Shown here: positions 23,851 to 37,859 of the stretch, piece after piece | Layout of the letters: each line of letters opens with the position of its first letter | How positions within the stretch are numbered: position 1 is the first letter of the stretch | From: Neckera pumila | Lineage: Eukaryota; Streptophyta; Bryopsida; Hypnales; Neckeraceae | Assembly: GCA_963969595.1 (NCBI GenBank) | Contig: OZ018411.1 | Coordinates: 3,908,501 to 3,972,500 of the forward strand | Direction of reading: 5' to 3' | Length of the DNA stretch: 64,000 bases | Notes under the pieces: model-generated | Databases searched by the model: none | Told to the model about the DNA's origin: nothing | The model's input: only the letters and a program-made list of their open reading frames with translations | Position numbers and translations under genes: made by a program

Positions 23851-24401
23851 ACAAAATTGGCTATTAAAAACACACCTTCACATGAGAGAGACAACAAGGT
23901 TAACACACCATCAATGGTGATCATAGATGAAAGCAAGAATGGACATACTAAATCTTGTAAGACAAATACATCCAATCTCACAATATAGCCTAGTTGTCAT
24001 TTGAACCGGCTTTCTAGAGCTTAATGTAGGACCCTAAATGAACAGACTCTTTATGTATGCCAACTATTTAGAGTAGTTGGAGGTATTTCTTCTTCTTGTG
24101 ATAATATAGTGTAGGAGAGAGTAAGTTTTAACAATCATAGAAAATATATTGATATCAATAATCATTTCACAAGATTTTTGTTAATCAAAAAATAAATTGA
24201 GATTATTCCTTCAATATTTTGTTTTAGAAAAATTGGGCCAAGGTTCTTGGCTTCAAGTTTGTTGGTTGAGACTTTGGTACTCAAATTGACTATCCATTCA
24301 TAAACAAAGTTTCCACTTGCATTAACCATATTAAAAAATTCATTTTTTTTTTAATTATATGTACTTCAAACATGATACTCTGGTCTAAAATGACCTTAAA
24401 C

Positions 24402-24560
24402 TATCTTGGGTGATGGCCAAGTGGTAGGGACTTCCGATGGAAACCATGAGGTTCCCAATTCAACTCCCCATGCTGACATTGCTCACATGGGGGCTCTTTC
24501 TATTGGCGCACGAGGAGTTGTTGTTTGTCCTTCTACTTGTTCTTGACAGGGATTAAGGCA
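24402..24560 (+). repeat. tRNA-derived SINE-like head
   Basis: TGGCCAAGTGG at 24414-24424 fits the pol III A box, and AATTCAACTCC at 24457-24467 approximates the B box, at tRNA-like spacing. The context GGGTGATGG...CCATGAGGTTCCC resembles plant SINE heads. The first two B-box bases deviate and no 3' tail is defined. A diverged tRNA pseudogene is the alternative. Confidence 0.45.
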
Positions 24561-24574
24561 GAAGCACCTGTTGT

Positions 24575-24850
24575 CAACCACGCCCAGTACCCAACTTATA
24601 GGGTTTCCTAATTTCCAACCTTAGGTTAGAAATCAAGCTTAGAATATTGTTATTTGTCTTTTTCAAGGTTGAGACTAATAAGGTTATGACACATATCCCA
24701 AAGTAGTAAGCATTCTTGAACGATTGGAATTGGAAGACTCTAGACATTGCTATTGGTGAAGTGCACCGCTTTTTGGCTCCCAAAATTCACAGTAATTTCA
24801 ATTTTGAAAATAAATTTTGAAAATTCTAAAATTTTTGTAATCCCCATATT
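24575..24850. repeat. Dispersed repeat, copy 1 (sister at 59520-59800)
   Basis: Shared words include AAGCTTAGAAT.TT, TTTTCAAGGTTG, ACACAT-TCCCAA, GATTGGA.TTGGAAGA, TCTAGACATTG and GCTCCCAAAATTC. Non-coding in both places. Confidence 0.6.
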
Positions 24851-25187
24851 TCCTATCTTCCTACATAGTAAGAATTTCCATCACCTCATACTGCGCACAA
24901 TCTGCTCCAAAATTGCTTAAATGATCGACTATTGCTTAAATGATTGACTACCTTAGGTCCATGATTTGCCATGCCATGGCTGTGTCAGGGCTACCCTAGC
25001 TGCAGCCCTCGAAGGCCATATGTTTCAAAACAAAAACAAAAACATAAACAAAACAAAAAAACATGACACTCAGAACATGACACATGGACGTTGACCAAAG
25101 GCCTCAAAGACTCAGACATATTCTCATCAGAGTGTGATATTAGAGAGTGGGATAATAAGGAGACGCTGTGTGAACGAAGCCGGATAT

Positions 25188-25197
25188 ATTAGGGTTT
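25188..25197 (+). promoter_or_regulatory. Telobox upstream of RPL35
   Basis: ATTAGGGTTT (complement AAACCCTAAT) 123 bp before the start codon, followed by a pyrimidine-rich CGTCTCTCTCGCG leader. Teloboxes are typical of plant ribosomal-protein gene promoters; activity here is inferred. Confidence 0.65.
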
Positions 25198-25319
25198 GAG
25201 GCCGTCGTCTCTCTCGCGCTACTTGTTGCATCAGCGCAGCCTTATCAACTCTTTTGCTGCTCGGCTCGTTGCGGTAACTCCATCTCTCCGGCGCTTTGTT
25301 CGCGCAGATCTCTTGCGCA

Positions 25320-26644
<1,325 letters not shown>

Positions 26645-27173
26645 AAGTCCATGTTAAATGCATTCGTGGCTTGTTGGAGTGCCTTAGTGGGATTTCCCTT
26701 TCTAGCCTCAATCATTAGTTTTACACGGTTGCTTTTCAATTCTTTACGAGGGAATTCTGATTCACCTAATTTAGGTGTTTGATGTTTGAAGCATACTTGT
26801 GTGGACTTTTTTCGAATTGTGACAAGAACCTGGTTCATTTGGAGCTTTTTCACAAGATGGGTTGGAGTACTTTGGACCCTGTGGATAGGTGCTTTATTTT
26901 CTTTTAGGTTAGTTTGTCTCGTCGATTTTACGAATTGATTACCGACAATTATCTGTACTTTAAGATTGCTGTGAGTCTGAATTTCTTACTGAATTTTGGT
27001 TCATGAGGTAAGATTTTAATTCTGTGAGGGCCACCTTATGAAATGAACACTAAACATTCTCTACATAGTGAACAAAACATACTGTACTATACTGTACAGT
27101 ACCTTGCTACTCTGTGGAAGGCAACGAGATAACAATTGCAAATCGCAAGTTTGATTTAAGCAATTATTCTTAA
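26645..27173 (+). other. RPL35 3' region
   Basis: Presumed 3' UTR and short downstream spacer; no further gene. It ends at the TTAA flanking copy C. Confidence 0.4.
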
Positions 27174-28099
27174 CCCCTAAACGACCAAGGCCTTTTTTCT
27201 GCCAAAAAACACTCAAAACTGCCATCTTTATAGCAAAGAGTAAAAAAAAATTTTAATTTTTTTTTTCCACATCTAATCGTAGGATCTTACACCTAACTAG
27301 TATGAGAGTATGTGGAAAAAATTTCAGAATTTTTGACCGCACAGATTGCAAGATATCTGCGTTTAAAGTGAAAAAAACAAGTTTTTCAGCACATTATGGG
27401 ACTATATTTTTTGACTTTGAACATTTTTAACTTTATTTTTTTGCACTACAGAGTTTTGAGCTTTTAATGTTTACACTGGAGAGAATTGAGTTGAGAATCT
27501 AGCAAAAAAATAAAAGTTCAAAAAAACTTAATTTTCATTATTAAAAAAATTGTTAAGTAGAAGTAGGTACGAGATAGAAAGAAAATCTAAAATATTTATA
27601 TATTTTAGGTGAGATTAAAATGCACTAATCCCAATGGTGAGATTGTTCTAGCAAGTAAACTAAACCATGAAAAAAAAAAAAATCTGAAAAATTTGAAAAA
27701 TTGCATTCAGAAATGAATCCTACAAGTATTTTTTTCAAAAAGATGCTCTAACTGCCCGAAAAACAAGAATGTCCATAATTTTCTCATATAAAATCCAAAT
27801 GAAATGAATCAAAGCTTTCTAGATAGACAAAAATATAATTTATGAGAAAAAAAATACTTTAAAAAAAAAAAAAAAAAAAATTGTAAATTTTTTTTGCTGT
27901 CCGCCGTCCCCTGTTTTGAGCTTATTTGGTCATAACTTTTGATCCCAAGCACCGATTGTGAAAAAAATTATACTCCCATAAAGCTAATCAGCTTTTCTAC
28001 CTCCAAAAAAAGTTTCAAAAAATCAGAAGAAAATTTCAGCCCGTAGATACCTGCCCGAAAACGCATTTGTCCCCCGAAGGGACAATGGTCCTTTAAGGG
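27174..28099 (+). mobile_element. TTAA-flanked non-autonomous element, copy C (926 bp)
   Basis: TTAA at 27170-27173 and 28100-28103; ends CCCCTAAACGACCAAGGCC and complement of GGTCCTTTAAGGG. Contains CGTAGGATCTTACACC, TTGTTAAGTAGAAGTAGG and AATCCCAATGGTGAG, and CTGCCCG words shared with copies A and D. Confidence 0.7.
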
Positions 28100-28103
28100 T
28101 TAA

Positions 28104-29518
28104 GGAAGGCTTGGTTGGTTTGACAGAATGGAAGTTGTTCATGAACTAGATGTCTACGTACTGACTACAGGTCCATTTCTTAGGAGAGCCCATTTCTGTA
28201 AAATGTGTTCATCTATTGGACAAGGAAAGCATGTGGACTGTTTGGTTTGCTCTATGAATAAGGGTAAATTATATTTTTTGGACCAAGTATGAATTAGTTC
28301 TGAATTTTTGAAGTGATCAGCCAATAGGGGTCTGTAGGTTATCTCATGACCAACAAAATCTGAATCCAATATGGTCATCTTCCTACCCAATGCAATCACA
28401 ACATTTTCAAACATGGAAGATCTAAAAAATCAGTTTTTACAAAGAATTTTACACTGAAAAGTTGGAAGTACCTATTGAAGTCACTAATTACTCCATAACT
28501 CCCATGTAAGGCATTGATTATGGTCTGAAAAAACACAAAATGGTCATTAGGTGTACATCATGAGCCATTTGATTGCAATGGGGTCTTTTACCTTAGTGTG
28601 ATGTAATAAGTGAAATGTTTTCTTTATAAGTTGGAAGAGATAAGATACATTGGAATTTTTCCTTATTATGAGAATTAACATGTCAAGTCGTGCATTCAAG
28701 TCAAGTAAGAACATTTGGACCCTTTTCTGTTTGACATAGCAGCAATGGCTTATGAGCACAATCCATTGGCAGGATGTTAAATCATGCCATCCTTGGTGGG
28801 CCCTGCGGGCCAAATTTACCCCGGAGAAAACGTTGGAATTTTTTATTTATCACAAATTTTTTTTTTTTTCAAAATCTAAATTCATATTTGCAATCAGAGG
28901 CCTTAAATTAGCTAGGGGGGCTAGTAATTTCCCTAGACACAGCTCAAATATAGGGGATTTTATTTACTTTTACCCTCCTGAAATCCAAATTTATCCTGTT
29001 GGGCCCACAAAGGATGGCACGATTTAACGATTTTCAATCCATTATATGCACGCCATTAGAACAATCTATTTAGGGTTCTTTAAACATGCAAATACATTAT
29101 GATTGGTTGTGTTGTTGTAGCATTGGCACACTTTTCAAATAGGGTATCTACTTGAGCTTCCTCACATATAGCTTTGGTTGGTGCAAAGCTTTGTGGTCTT
29201 ATTATTTTGTTGAGTTTGCACATTTCTTGAGTGCGCTTGGATTTTGGAGTAATTTGGTTTAAAATTTCATATTCCATTCAAGAATAATGGCCTTGAAGTC
29301 TATAGATTAGAGGGATTGTTGAGCAAATGAAATGCACTCTTACTCCATTGACAAAAGAAGAATTCAAAGAAGATTTTAACCCCTTTACGCCAAAGAAGCC
29401 CAAACAAGGTTAATTTTTCTATTTGTCGCATTGAGGTTTTCAAGAATAATCTTGACTAGCATTGGACTAATGAGGGCATCTTGAGTTTGAAGGAGGACGA
29501 TTTTTCAACAGATATCGT
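28104..29518. other. Intergenic, no gene recognised
   Basis: Minus-strand open stretches (28154-28414, 28547-28813, 29080-29277) show no recognisable motif and change frame; they may be the remains of a transposon gene. A lone TTAA followed by CCCCTTTACGCC at 29376-29391 resembles a TTAA-family left end without a partner. Confidence 0.35.
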
Positions 29519-29792
29519 ACTGAAGTCGTGAGTTCATGTCTACGTATCATAATCGTACATATTACGTGTATTTTTATGCATTGAATCAGTGCCATGAAAA
29601 TCTTTATTAAAAGTGTACAATTTATGAACTTTAATTATACAAATGTGGTATCCAAAATGCACCTAAATTGTACTGATATTAGTACAGCAATCGTACGTTA
29701 TTGATAGGCATTGTTTACGCACTGATTTAGTGCGTAAAAATACACGTAATATGTACAATTATGGTACGTAAATATGAACTCACGACTTCAGT
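29519..29792. mobile_element. MITE with ~75-bp terminal inverted repeats
   Basis: Both ends start ACTGAAGTCGTGAGTTCAT and continue with ACATATTACGTGTATTTTTA and a CAGTGC-like inner edge, about 90% identical over 75 bp. 274 bp in all, non-coding. No target duplication is evident. Confidence 0.7.
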
Positions 29793-29919
29793 GTTATATT
29801 TGTACAAATCTATGAACCTTATAAATTAGAGACAAATGCATATAGGGCTTGGAGTCTTGCTTTCAACACATTAATGATGAATCATATGAATATTGGATGG
29901 CCTGGAGTTAGCACCTTAA

Positions 29920-31101
29920 CCCCTGAAGTCCCAAGGCCATTTTTTTTGTCAAAACCCACTCAAAATTGCCATTTTGGCTGCATTCACCCAGGAACAAAAA
30001 AAAACATTTTTTTAGAATCTAACTATAGGATCTTGTACTTCACTTGTCAAAGATCATGTGGTAAAAATTTCATGAAGTTTGACCGTACAGATTGGAAGAT
30101 ATTAGCATTCAAAGTTGAGAAAGAAAGTTTTTTTGAACACTAACCTGCAATTTCAGATGACTTTGACCGCCATTTGTGGAATTTTTTTGCACTATAGACT
30201 TTGAATTAAAAAAAATTTATGTTGAATATGTAAGTTGAAAGTCTACAAAAAAAATTTCAAAAAACACACACTTGATTTTCATTCTTTAAAAAATTGTTAA
30301 GTAGAAATAAATCCAAGATTGACAAAAAAACTAAATCGTTAAAAGCTCTTAGATGGGATTGAAATTAAATAATCCCAATAGTGAGAATGTTTCAGCAAGC
30401 AAACACAAAATTCTCAAAAAAAAAATTGTAAAAAATTGTTGAAATTGCATTCAGAAATGAATCCTACAAGTTATTTTTTCAAAAAGATGCTTTGATTGCC
30501 CGAAAAACAAGACTGTCCATAACTTGTTCATTATTAGTCCAAATAATATGGATTAGAGCTTCACATATAGAAAAAAATATAAAGTTTCAGAGAAAAAAAA
30601 AAAAAAAAATTATTTTGACTTTTTGCAAAAAATTTTGTACTGCCCGCTAAGTTCAGTTTGAGCCTTTTTGTAGTATAACTTTTTCTCTCAAGCTCCAGTT
30701 GAGATAAAAATTATATTCCCACAAAGCTAATCAATTTTTCTATCTTATAGAAAAGTCTCAAAAAGTTTCACTAAAAATTGAGCCCGTAGGTACCTGTTCA
30801 AAATCTGATTTGTCCCCCAAGGGAACCAACCCTTTTTTTATGGTTTTTGAAAATTGCCAGGATGGTGATCACTTAAAATTTGGTGAAGCATTTTATTTCT
30901 TCTTACATCCATCTTTTGTACCATAAAAAACTTTTCAATCAAATTCATACACTTTTTCATCCAAATTTGACAATTTCATCCATATTTTAAATAAGATTGA
31001 AACTTTTCTAGCGAAAAAAAGATTTTCACTATGAAATGGTGCTTTCTAGCTCCATTTCGCCCCCAAGAAAAGGGCTAGAGGGGACAATGGGACTTTAGGG
31101 G
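29920..31101 (+). mobile_element. TTAA-flanked non-autonomous element, copy D (1182 bp)
   Basis: TTAA at 29916-29919 and 31102-31105; ends CCCCTGAAGTCCCAAGGCC and complement of GGGACTTTAGGGG. Close to copy C inside (ATAGGATCTTGTACTTCAC, TTGTTAAGTAGAAATAA, AATCCCAATAGTGAG, GAAATGAATCCTACAAG), with about 250 bp of extra sequence near the right end. Confidence 0.7.
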
Positions 31102-31559
31102 TTAAAAGAGTATTTGGCTTTAGAGCTACATTAGTTTGTTTGTTGACTTATGATGCAATGTTTGCATTGATGATGTTCTTATAACTTTTATATATAATGC
31201 ATCAAATTCACATAGTTGAGTGCAGATGTACCATGATTATTTTTTCATCCTTCAATTATTTTGACGATTCTTATAATTAGTTATTTAGCAAGTGTAGATT
31301 ATAGATTCAAAACACTTTTGCTTTGCAAATTTTCTACAATTTAAAGGTTACCGGTAGGTCTAACCTCAAAAAATTGACTTTTCCAATTCAAAACCTCCCT
31401 TCAAAAACAACTTGAACAAAAGGGTAAAAATAAAAATTACTATAATTAGAATTATTCCCAAGTTAACTTCAAAATATAATTGGTGTGCCTTGTGCCATTG
31501 CTACAATCATTATAAAAATAAAATAATTTTCAAGTTTTTTAGTTCATTAAAACTTTGAA

Positions 31560-32390
31560 ATTCAATAACAGTTCACACTGTAGTGTATGAGAAGTAGTAT
31601 TCTTGGTATGAATAGAAAGCAGAAAAAGTGCAAGATGAAGATGCGCAAAGGAGTGCAGAGATCTACAATGTGGGAGTTATGTTTTTTCCAAAATAAAAGT
31701 TAATTTAATTCAATTTTTAATTTAAAAAATCCATATCTTCCACATTGCAAATCCAAACATACAAAATTGGCCCAAATAGAAAATTCTATGCACAAAGGGC
31801 TTTATTTTGTGGTGTTTAGATATGCTATGTGAATTGTGAAAGTTATGTTTTTTCCAAAATAAAGGATAATGTTTTTTAGTTTTTTAATTAAAACAGCCCA
31901 TAACTTCCACATTGCAGGTCCTCATGCCACGACATTGGCACAAATAGAAAGCTCTATGTATAAAGGGGTGCAAGGCTTTATTTCATGGCACTTGGACACG
32001 CAATGTAAAAGTTATGGATTTCCAAAATAAAAGATAATTTAATTCAATTTTTAGATTCATGCAAACTTTGAAATGCAATAACCTTCACATCGTAGTGTGA
32101 GAGGTTGTATTTTTGATATAAATAGAAAGCTTTATGCATAAAGGGGTGCGAGGGCTTTATTTTGTGGCGTTTGAACATGCTATGTAGAACTGATTTTTTT
32201 TCCAAATTAAAAGATAATTTAATTTAATTTTTTAATTAAAAAAACACCCATATCCTACAAAAACCCGCAAAATTGGCACAAGTAGAAAGCTCTATGGACA
32301 AAGGAGTGCAAAGGCTTTATTTTGTGGTGTTTGGATTTGTAATGCAAAAGTTAAGTTTTCTCCAAAATAAAAGATAGTATACCTTGTACT
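31560..32390. repeat. Tandem array of about five ~155-185-bp units
   Basis: Each unit carries AGTTATGTTTTTTCCAAAATA (near 31677, 31851, 32010, 32192, 32350), AATAGAAAGCTCTATG and GGGCTTTATTTTGTGGTGTTT. Units are diverged with small indels. The array lies just past the C-terminal end of the minus-strand Helitron gene, so it may be Helitron 3' sequence. Non-coding. Confidence 0.75.
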
Positions 32391-35183
32391 ATTGCTACAC
32401 TAAAATAAAAATAAAAGTAATTTAAAAAAATAAATTATTCATCAAAATTCAAAATTCAATAACATTACATAGTTAGTAGAAGACCTTTTTAGAGCCATGG
32501 GTAAAAAAGAATGTAAAAAATGATTTTTGGTTTATTTACTTATATTAAAACTTTCAAATATACAATGTTCATTGTTTTGGGTACATCTTTAAAAAAAAGC
32601 ACTTTTAATGAATGGGTGGATGTTGTCTGCAAAAGTGCAACATACAATTGACTGTGGGGAACACTAGGGTCCACAAATCTACACCTACATTTTTAACAGA
32701 TTGACCTTCAGATTTGTTGGTTGTAGTGCAATTTTTGGAATGAATGTTGTTTTTCATGCATGGCCTTTGGTTATAATCCAAGCTTCAATGATACGGTTGC
32801 TTAGGCATGTCAAAATATAGCAAGAACCATTTCAAAGACCACGATTTGGAACAACAACCTTGGATTTTTAACAATTTCATTTTTTGTAGATAAGATGATT
32901 TGTTCTTTAAAATATTTGTCATTTTGTGAAGGTATATTCTGTGTAACACCATAAATTTCTCAAATGAAAGACACCAATGCTTGACTAATTACTATTTGTT
33001 TAGGTAGCAAAACACTATCATTTGCATCATTCTTCCACTTCCAACTTCAAGGAGCCAATTTGCAAAATTTTGATTTTCCAAAGAGGTTGTAGTCAAGCGC
33101 ATATTTTGTTCTAACCTCAACATGCACATTCATGGACATGACATTGATCTTCCTAGTGAAGTAGCTACTATTTGTGCTCTTGAACCTTTAACAACAATTG
33201 GTAGAATTTGATGAAAGTCACCTCCAAAAACTACAATCATACTTCCAAAAGCCATATCATTGTTACAAAGGTCACGTAATGTATGATCAACTGCCTCTGG
33301 ACATTGACGGTGTGGCACAAGGATTTCATTGCAAAGGATCAATGATGCCTTGCAAAGAAGATCTGCATGATTTGAAGTTTATCAATTGCACATACTGAAT
33401 CTTTTGTTGATTTCAATTGGAAGCATGAAGGTTGAATGGGCTATATGTCCACCATTAAGGAAAAGTGCAGCAATATCAGACAATGCTATACATATTACAA
33501 GCTTTCTTTGCTTTGAAGTTTTGTTGCAATTGTATTATATCTATATGTTTTTCTTGGTCTAGCTAGTCCATCAAGGAAAAAAGGCCTCCCACTATGTTCA
33601 TTCACCGATGTTACGACTTCTTGATAAACAATAGTTTGCTCTGCGTTTATTTTAGGAATACATTCATTCATGATAGACATGAGATCATTTTTATTCCAAT
33701 TATGTTGTTTAACAATCAAAGGATTGGGACCATAAAGGTTCCAAGGAATTATCAATTGTGACATTACTGGTATGTTGTCCAAAGATTTATTGTACTTGGT
33801 TCTTAAAATCTCATCAATAAGAAACAATCAGTAATCAAGTATTTCATGCTCACTAGGATTGTCTAGTTGTTATTGTATTTGTAGCCGATGCCTAAGATCT
33901 TCACACAATTGATGCCAAAATTGTTGCTACAAATTTGGAGGATCATTTGGTGAACAATGAATGATTAATGTGACAAATAAAGATCTAAGTTGCGACCTTG
34001 ACTGCATGACAGAAACTTCTTCTAGACATGAAAATCACTTTCCATTATTTTCCAACAATCCTTTGGCTAAACGTGCCTCTTTGAATATGTTGTAAAGATG
34101 ACCATCCACTATTCAAAGGTCTTAGTATGATACTAGTTCAAGTGCAATTGTCAAAAGTAAATGTAGGCAGTATTGTTCTCCAACAATTAGATCAACAAAA
34201 TAAAGTCTTCTCCAATAACGCAAATCTAGCTTGATTGGGGGTCCATTCTTTTGTATTTTTCTTCTACATATAGTGTTGGAGAAACTCCAAATATGTATAT
34301 TGTTGAGCAAGGGGTTAAACATTGCATGTGTAGCACATCTTGCCAAAAAATCTAGTCAATATGGTAGTCTCGCATTTTGCTCTTAAAAAAACTTTTGTAG
34401 CATCATCCTCAAGATTGTACACCACTCTATGCATCCTTAGCAAATGTAGAGCAAGTCGGACTACATTAGGGCATTCTTCATGCATATCCATTGCAAAAAG
34501 TCGCCATGCAGCTTCAGAGGCACAAACATATCAAGCATCCAAGTATTGGTCTATTTCATTAGGTTCGCACCCAAAGCTCATAGTGGTACAACCGTGACCT
34601 TTGTAAATATATTTGTGAATACATTTCATTGCACAAATGGAAGCACAAACTTCAACCATATTTTGAGACAAATATGGATTGTAAGGTAGAACATCCGAAT
34701 TATCAACCAAATGCCACGTGTCTCATAGCCGCAACCAATGTTGTTTCTTCTCCAATACATGGGATATGCATCAACATCTACGGAGGTCGACTCTTGAAAG
34801 GTTTTTGGATAACGCTTTGAACAATTTTCATCTTTCATACATATTGAATTAGGATTACAAGCTCCATTTGGACCATGCACCATTGTCTTCAATATTGTAT
34901 CAAATAAAACAAAGTCTTCTTCTAGATCAAAGAGTTCTGCACAGACAATTCAATCCACAACTACCACATCAACTATTTTGTATTCTTATGCAAGAAATAC
35001 TAAGAAATGTATGAGCGGCAATCTGCGCTTTTGATTTCTATTATATAGACGTGAGCTACTGTTTGACCAAGTATATTATTGTGCAGAATGTCTTGAAGCA
35101 GGGCTTGTGATTTGATATAAAAATACGGGCTACCAAATTAATTCAGTTAGACATCTTTTGCTTTGGCAATAGGGCATTTTAAA

Positions 35184-35717
35184 CCCTTAAAGGACATTTT
35201 ATGTCTGGGCTTGGTCAAACTTCATTAGATTTGCACATTAAAATGAATATTTCAAAATTTTAATATTTTAACATGTAGTAATATATGTAAAACTTAATAT
35301 CATTTTTTCATAATTAAAAATATTAAAATGAATTTTTTATGATTTTTTAAATATTTTTTTTTGCAAAAATCATAGTAATTACAAAAATGCTTCAAATAAT
35401 ATGCAATTTTTAAGAGAAATGAAAATAATAGTAACAGACATCATAGTATAATTGATGTATTTCTTAAGACCACACCAAGAGAAATTCGGTAGAAAATGTT
35501 CCAAAATGATGTATTTTTGAGCTTTCAAAATGCTATCTAAAAAGTGTCACAAACAATAATTATAATTTTAACAATTTTGAAAAAAAATCAAATGGAGTAA
35601 AAAATAGATTATTGGTGCTACTTAGTTAAGTTAAAAACATTTCAAATTAAATACTATGTGAAAATTTAAATTTTGACTTTCAAAATACCAGTGGAGCTTG
35701 TAATGTCCTTTAATGGC
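35184..35717. mobile_element. Small element inside the Helitron, ends like the TTAA family
   Basis: Ends CCCTTAAAGGACATT and complement AGCCATTAAAGGACATTAC interrupt the Helitron Rep coding sequence after KWSKI. The flanks share TAAAAT rather than a clean TTAA, so membership of the TTAA family is uncertain. AT-rich, non-coding. Confidence 0.45.
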
Positions 35718-36170
35718 TAATTTTAGACCATTTGGAAGTTAATGTCATAGTTCCAAATTTGTCAGGATGTTTGAGGTCGCAAATAATTGCTATCAAATCT
35801 TTGAAAATCTCAAACATGTTGCGAGCACTATCTAAAAATGACGAAGGCAATATAATGCGCCGATCAAAATTTCAAAAGTCTATTTCTTCATTGGCAACAT
35901 TTTCAATTGTATAAGCAAGTCCTTGATACACATTTGCTCTTAGTGCACCTTGATTTGTTTGGAAGCAAGCTTGCTTTATGACTGCCTATGCATCGACAAT
36001 GAACTCGTGGAATAATTTTCCTCCATGGAGTATTATAGAATATTCATTGTTTCATGGAAAGAATGGATGCCAACCAAGTTTTCTATAAGAAAATAACAAC
36101 ACATAATGCAAGGGCAAACATGTGGGATGACATTCACTTATGTAGTGAAGTACATCCCTACCTAAACGTA

Positions 36171-37820
36171 CAGTGACCACTCTCTGTACTTGGCCAAAAG
36201 TACTTGGCCACTCTCTGTAAATGTGAAAATTTGACAATAACTTTTGGACTAATGACAATTAATTGGTGAGATTAATCATGGATACCACATCTGTTGTCAA
36301 GAGCATGTGGTCAAAATTTCATACAAAGAAAAGTACATTGTAAGCAAAAATTTTAAAAAAAGTGTGTAGCAACCACGGCCAAGAACTTATGTTGATTACA
36401 TAGGAAATCATGATAACACACCAAAACTTGAAGCAAAAAGCTAGTAAGTAGTAAATGATACATCCTGTACAACTATTACAAGTCTACCAACGTGTATATC
36501 TACCCTTAGCTGCAAGGAGATCAACCACCCTTGCTAGCATTGTGCGGATGAGCTTCTGTACAAATTCTACTTCGATGCTCTGCCAAACATCCTGGATCTT
36601 CTCCCACAAGTCATTTTTGCTTGTTGGAACATTACCAGACAACCGTAAGCGTCTATCCACTTCATTCCACAAGTGCTCGATAGGGTTTAGATCAGGAGAT
36701 TGTGATGGCCACTCCATCACAGAAAAATCCTACCGCCCTAGCCATCGTTGCACAAGACCAGATGTGTGCTCCGGGTCATTATCATGCTAGAAGATTACTT
36801 GTGCCTCATCAAGACCTTGGCTCTCAATAGTATCCAACAACTGTGAATCCAAAATGTCAAGATAAGCTTCCGAATTCATGATGCCATCAATGCGGTGGAG
36901 GTTTCTAGTTCCTACCCAACTCATGCATCCCCATACCATAATGCTACCACCACCATGTTTCACCGTAGACTGCACATGACGATCACGAAGAGGCTTTGCA
37001 GGACTTTTCCAACACCATTGACGACCATCTGAACCAAATACGTTGAATTTTGACTCATCTGACCAGATTACGTGACTCCAATCTTCTATATCACAATCCT
37101 GTGAAGCTCTTGCCCATCGTAACCGCTTTTGTCTATGCCTCTTTGTCAACAGTGGTTTCTTTCGCTTCACTCTTGAACCAAGCCCTTGCCGACGGAAACA
37201 TCTATGGACAGTCTCATCACTCAAACAAAGACCCTGAGCTTGCAATCCACGATCTACCGATGCTACAGTTCTTGATTTCGGCTGATTCAACATCCTTACA
37301 GCAAGTCTCTCATCACGAATGCCCAATAGACGTGGTCATCCTGATCTTGGACGATCACTCACCTCTCCTTTTTCTCTGAAACGTGCTAAAATGCTTCCAA
37401 CCGTGCTATGAGGGATGTGCATATGACCCGCTATGAAGCGTTGTGAGAATCCTTGCTCACTCAATGCTACGACTTGGGAACGCTCATGCAAACTTGTTTT
37501 CTCCATCTTCACCAGTGAAGAATGCAATAAATCTCACCGTATGACTTTTGGAAGCTCTCCAAGATCTCTTTGTACATTGAAAAGACAAGTGAAAGGAGAA
37601 ATCACTACATTCAATATAAGTAGTTGGCCACCATTAAGATCCATAAAACTACTTCCACAAAAATTCACCACTTATATTACCTAAATGAAGCCACCTACTA
37701 TTGCATTAAATGATGCCGATTAACCATAATTAATTTGGATGGCTGATTTATAACACTCTATCTCAGATTGCCTGCCAAGTGGATTTGTGCTGGGTGGCCA
37801 AGTACTTTTGTGAGTCACTG
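36171..37820 (-). mobile_element. Tc1-type (IS630-Tc1-mariner) transposon, 1650 bp
   Basis: Flanked by TA at 36169-36170 and 37821-37822. Left end CAGTGACCACTC... and right end (complement) CAGTGACTCACAAAAGTACT both reach AAAAGTACTTGGCCAC; the left end carries a short internal duplication of TACTTGGCCA. It contains one transposase gene and is inserted in the Helitron coding region. Confidence 0.92.
36484..37527 (-). pseudogene. Tc1-like DD34E transposase, three nonsense codons
   Basis: A single minus-strand frame reads MHSSLVKMEKTSLHERSQVV to GRYTRW, about 347 codons, the usual Tc1 length, with no frameshift. The N-terminal half has paired HTH domains (LSEQGFSQRFIAGHMHIPHS; DETVHRCFRRQGLGSRVKRK) and a GRPR-type linker. 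Catalytic residues: D in VIWSDESKFN, D in HDNDPEHT, and E in SPDLNPIEHLWNE with 34 residues between, so DD34E. Breaks: TGA in the linker near 37326 (expected CGA, Arg), TAG before HDNDPE near 36787 (expected CAG, Gln) and TAG near 36734 (neighbours WLGR and DFSV). The protein cuts and pastes the element by binding its ends; this copy is inactive but recently intact. Confidence 0.92.
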
Positions 37821-37859
37821 TATGACAATGTCACGGGTTGCATTTGGAATATCACCATT

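Noticed and set aside
29696..29720. CRISPR-like spaced repeats
   Set aside because: The repeated words are inverted arms of one MITE, not regularly spaced direct repeats; the genome is eukaryotic.
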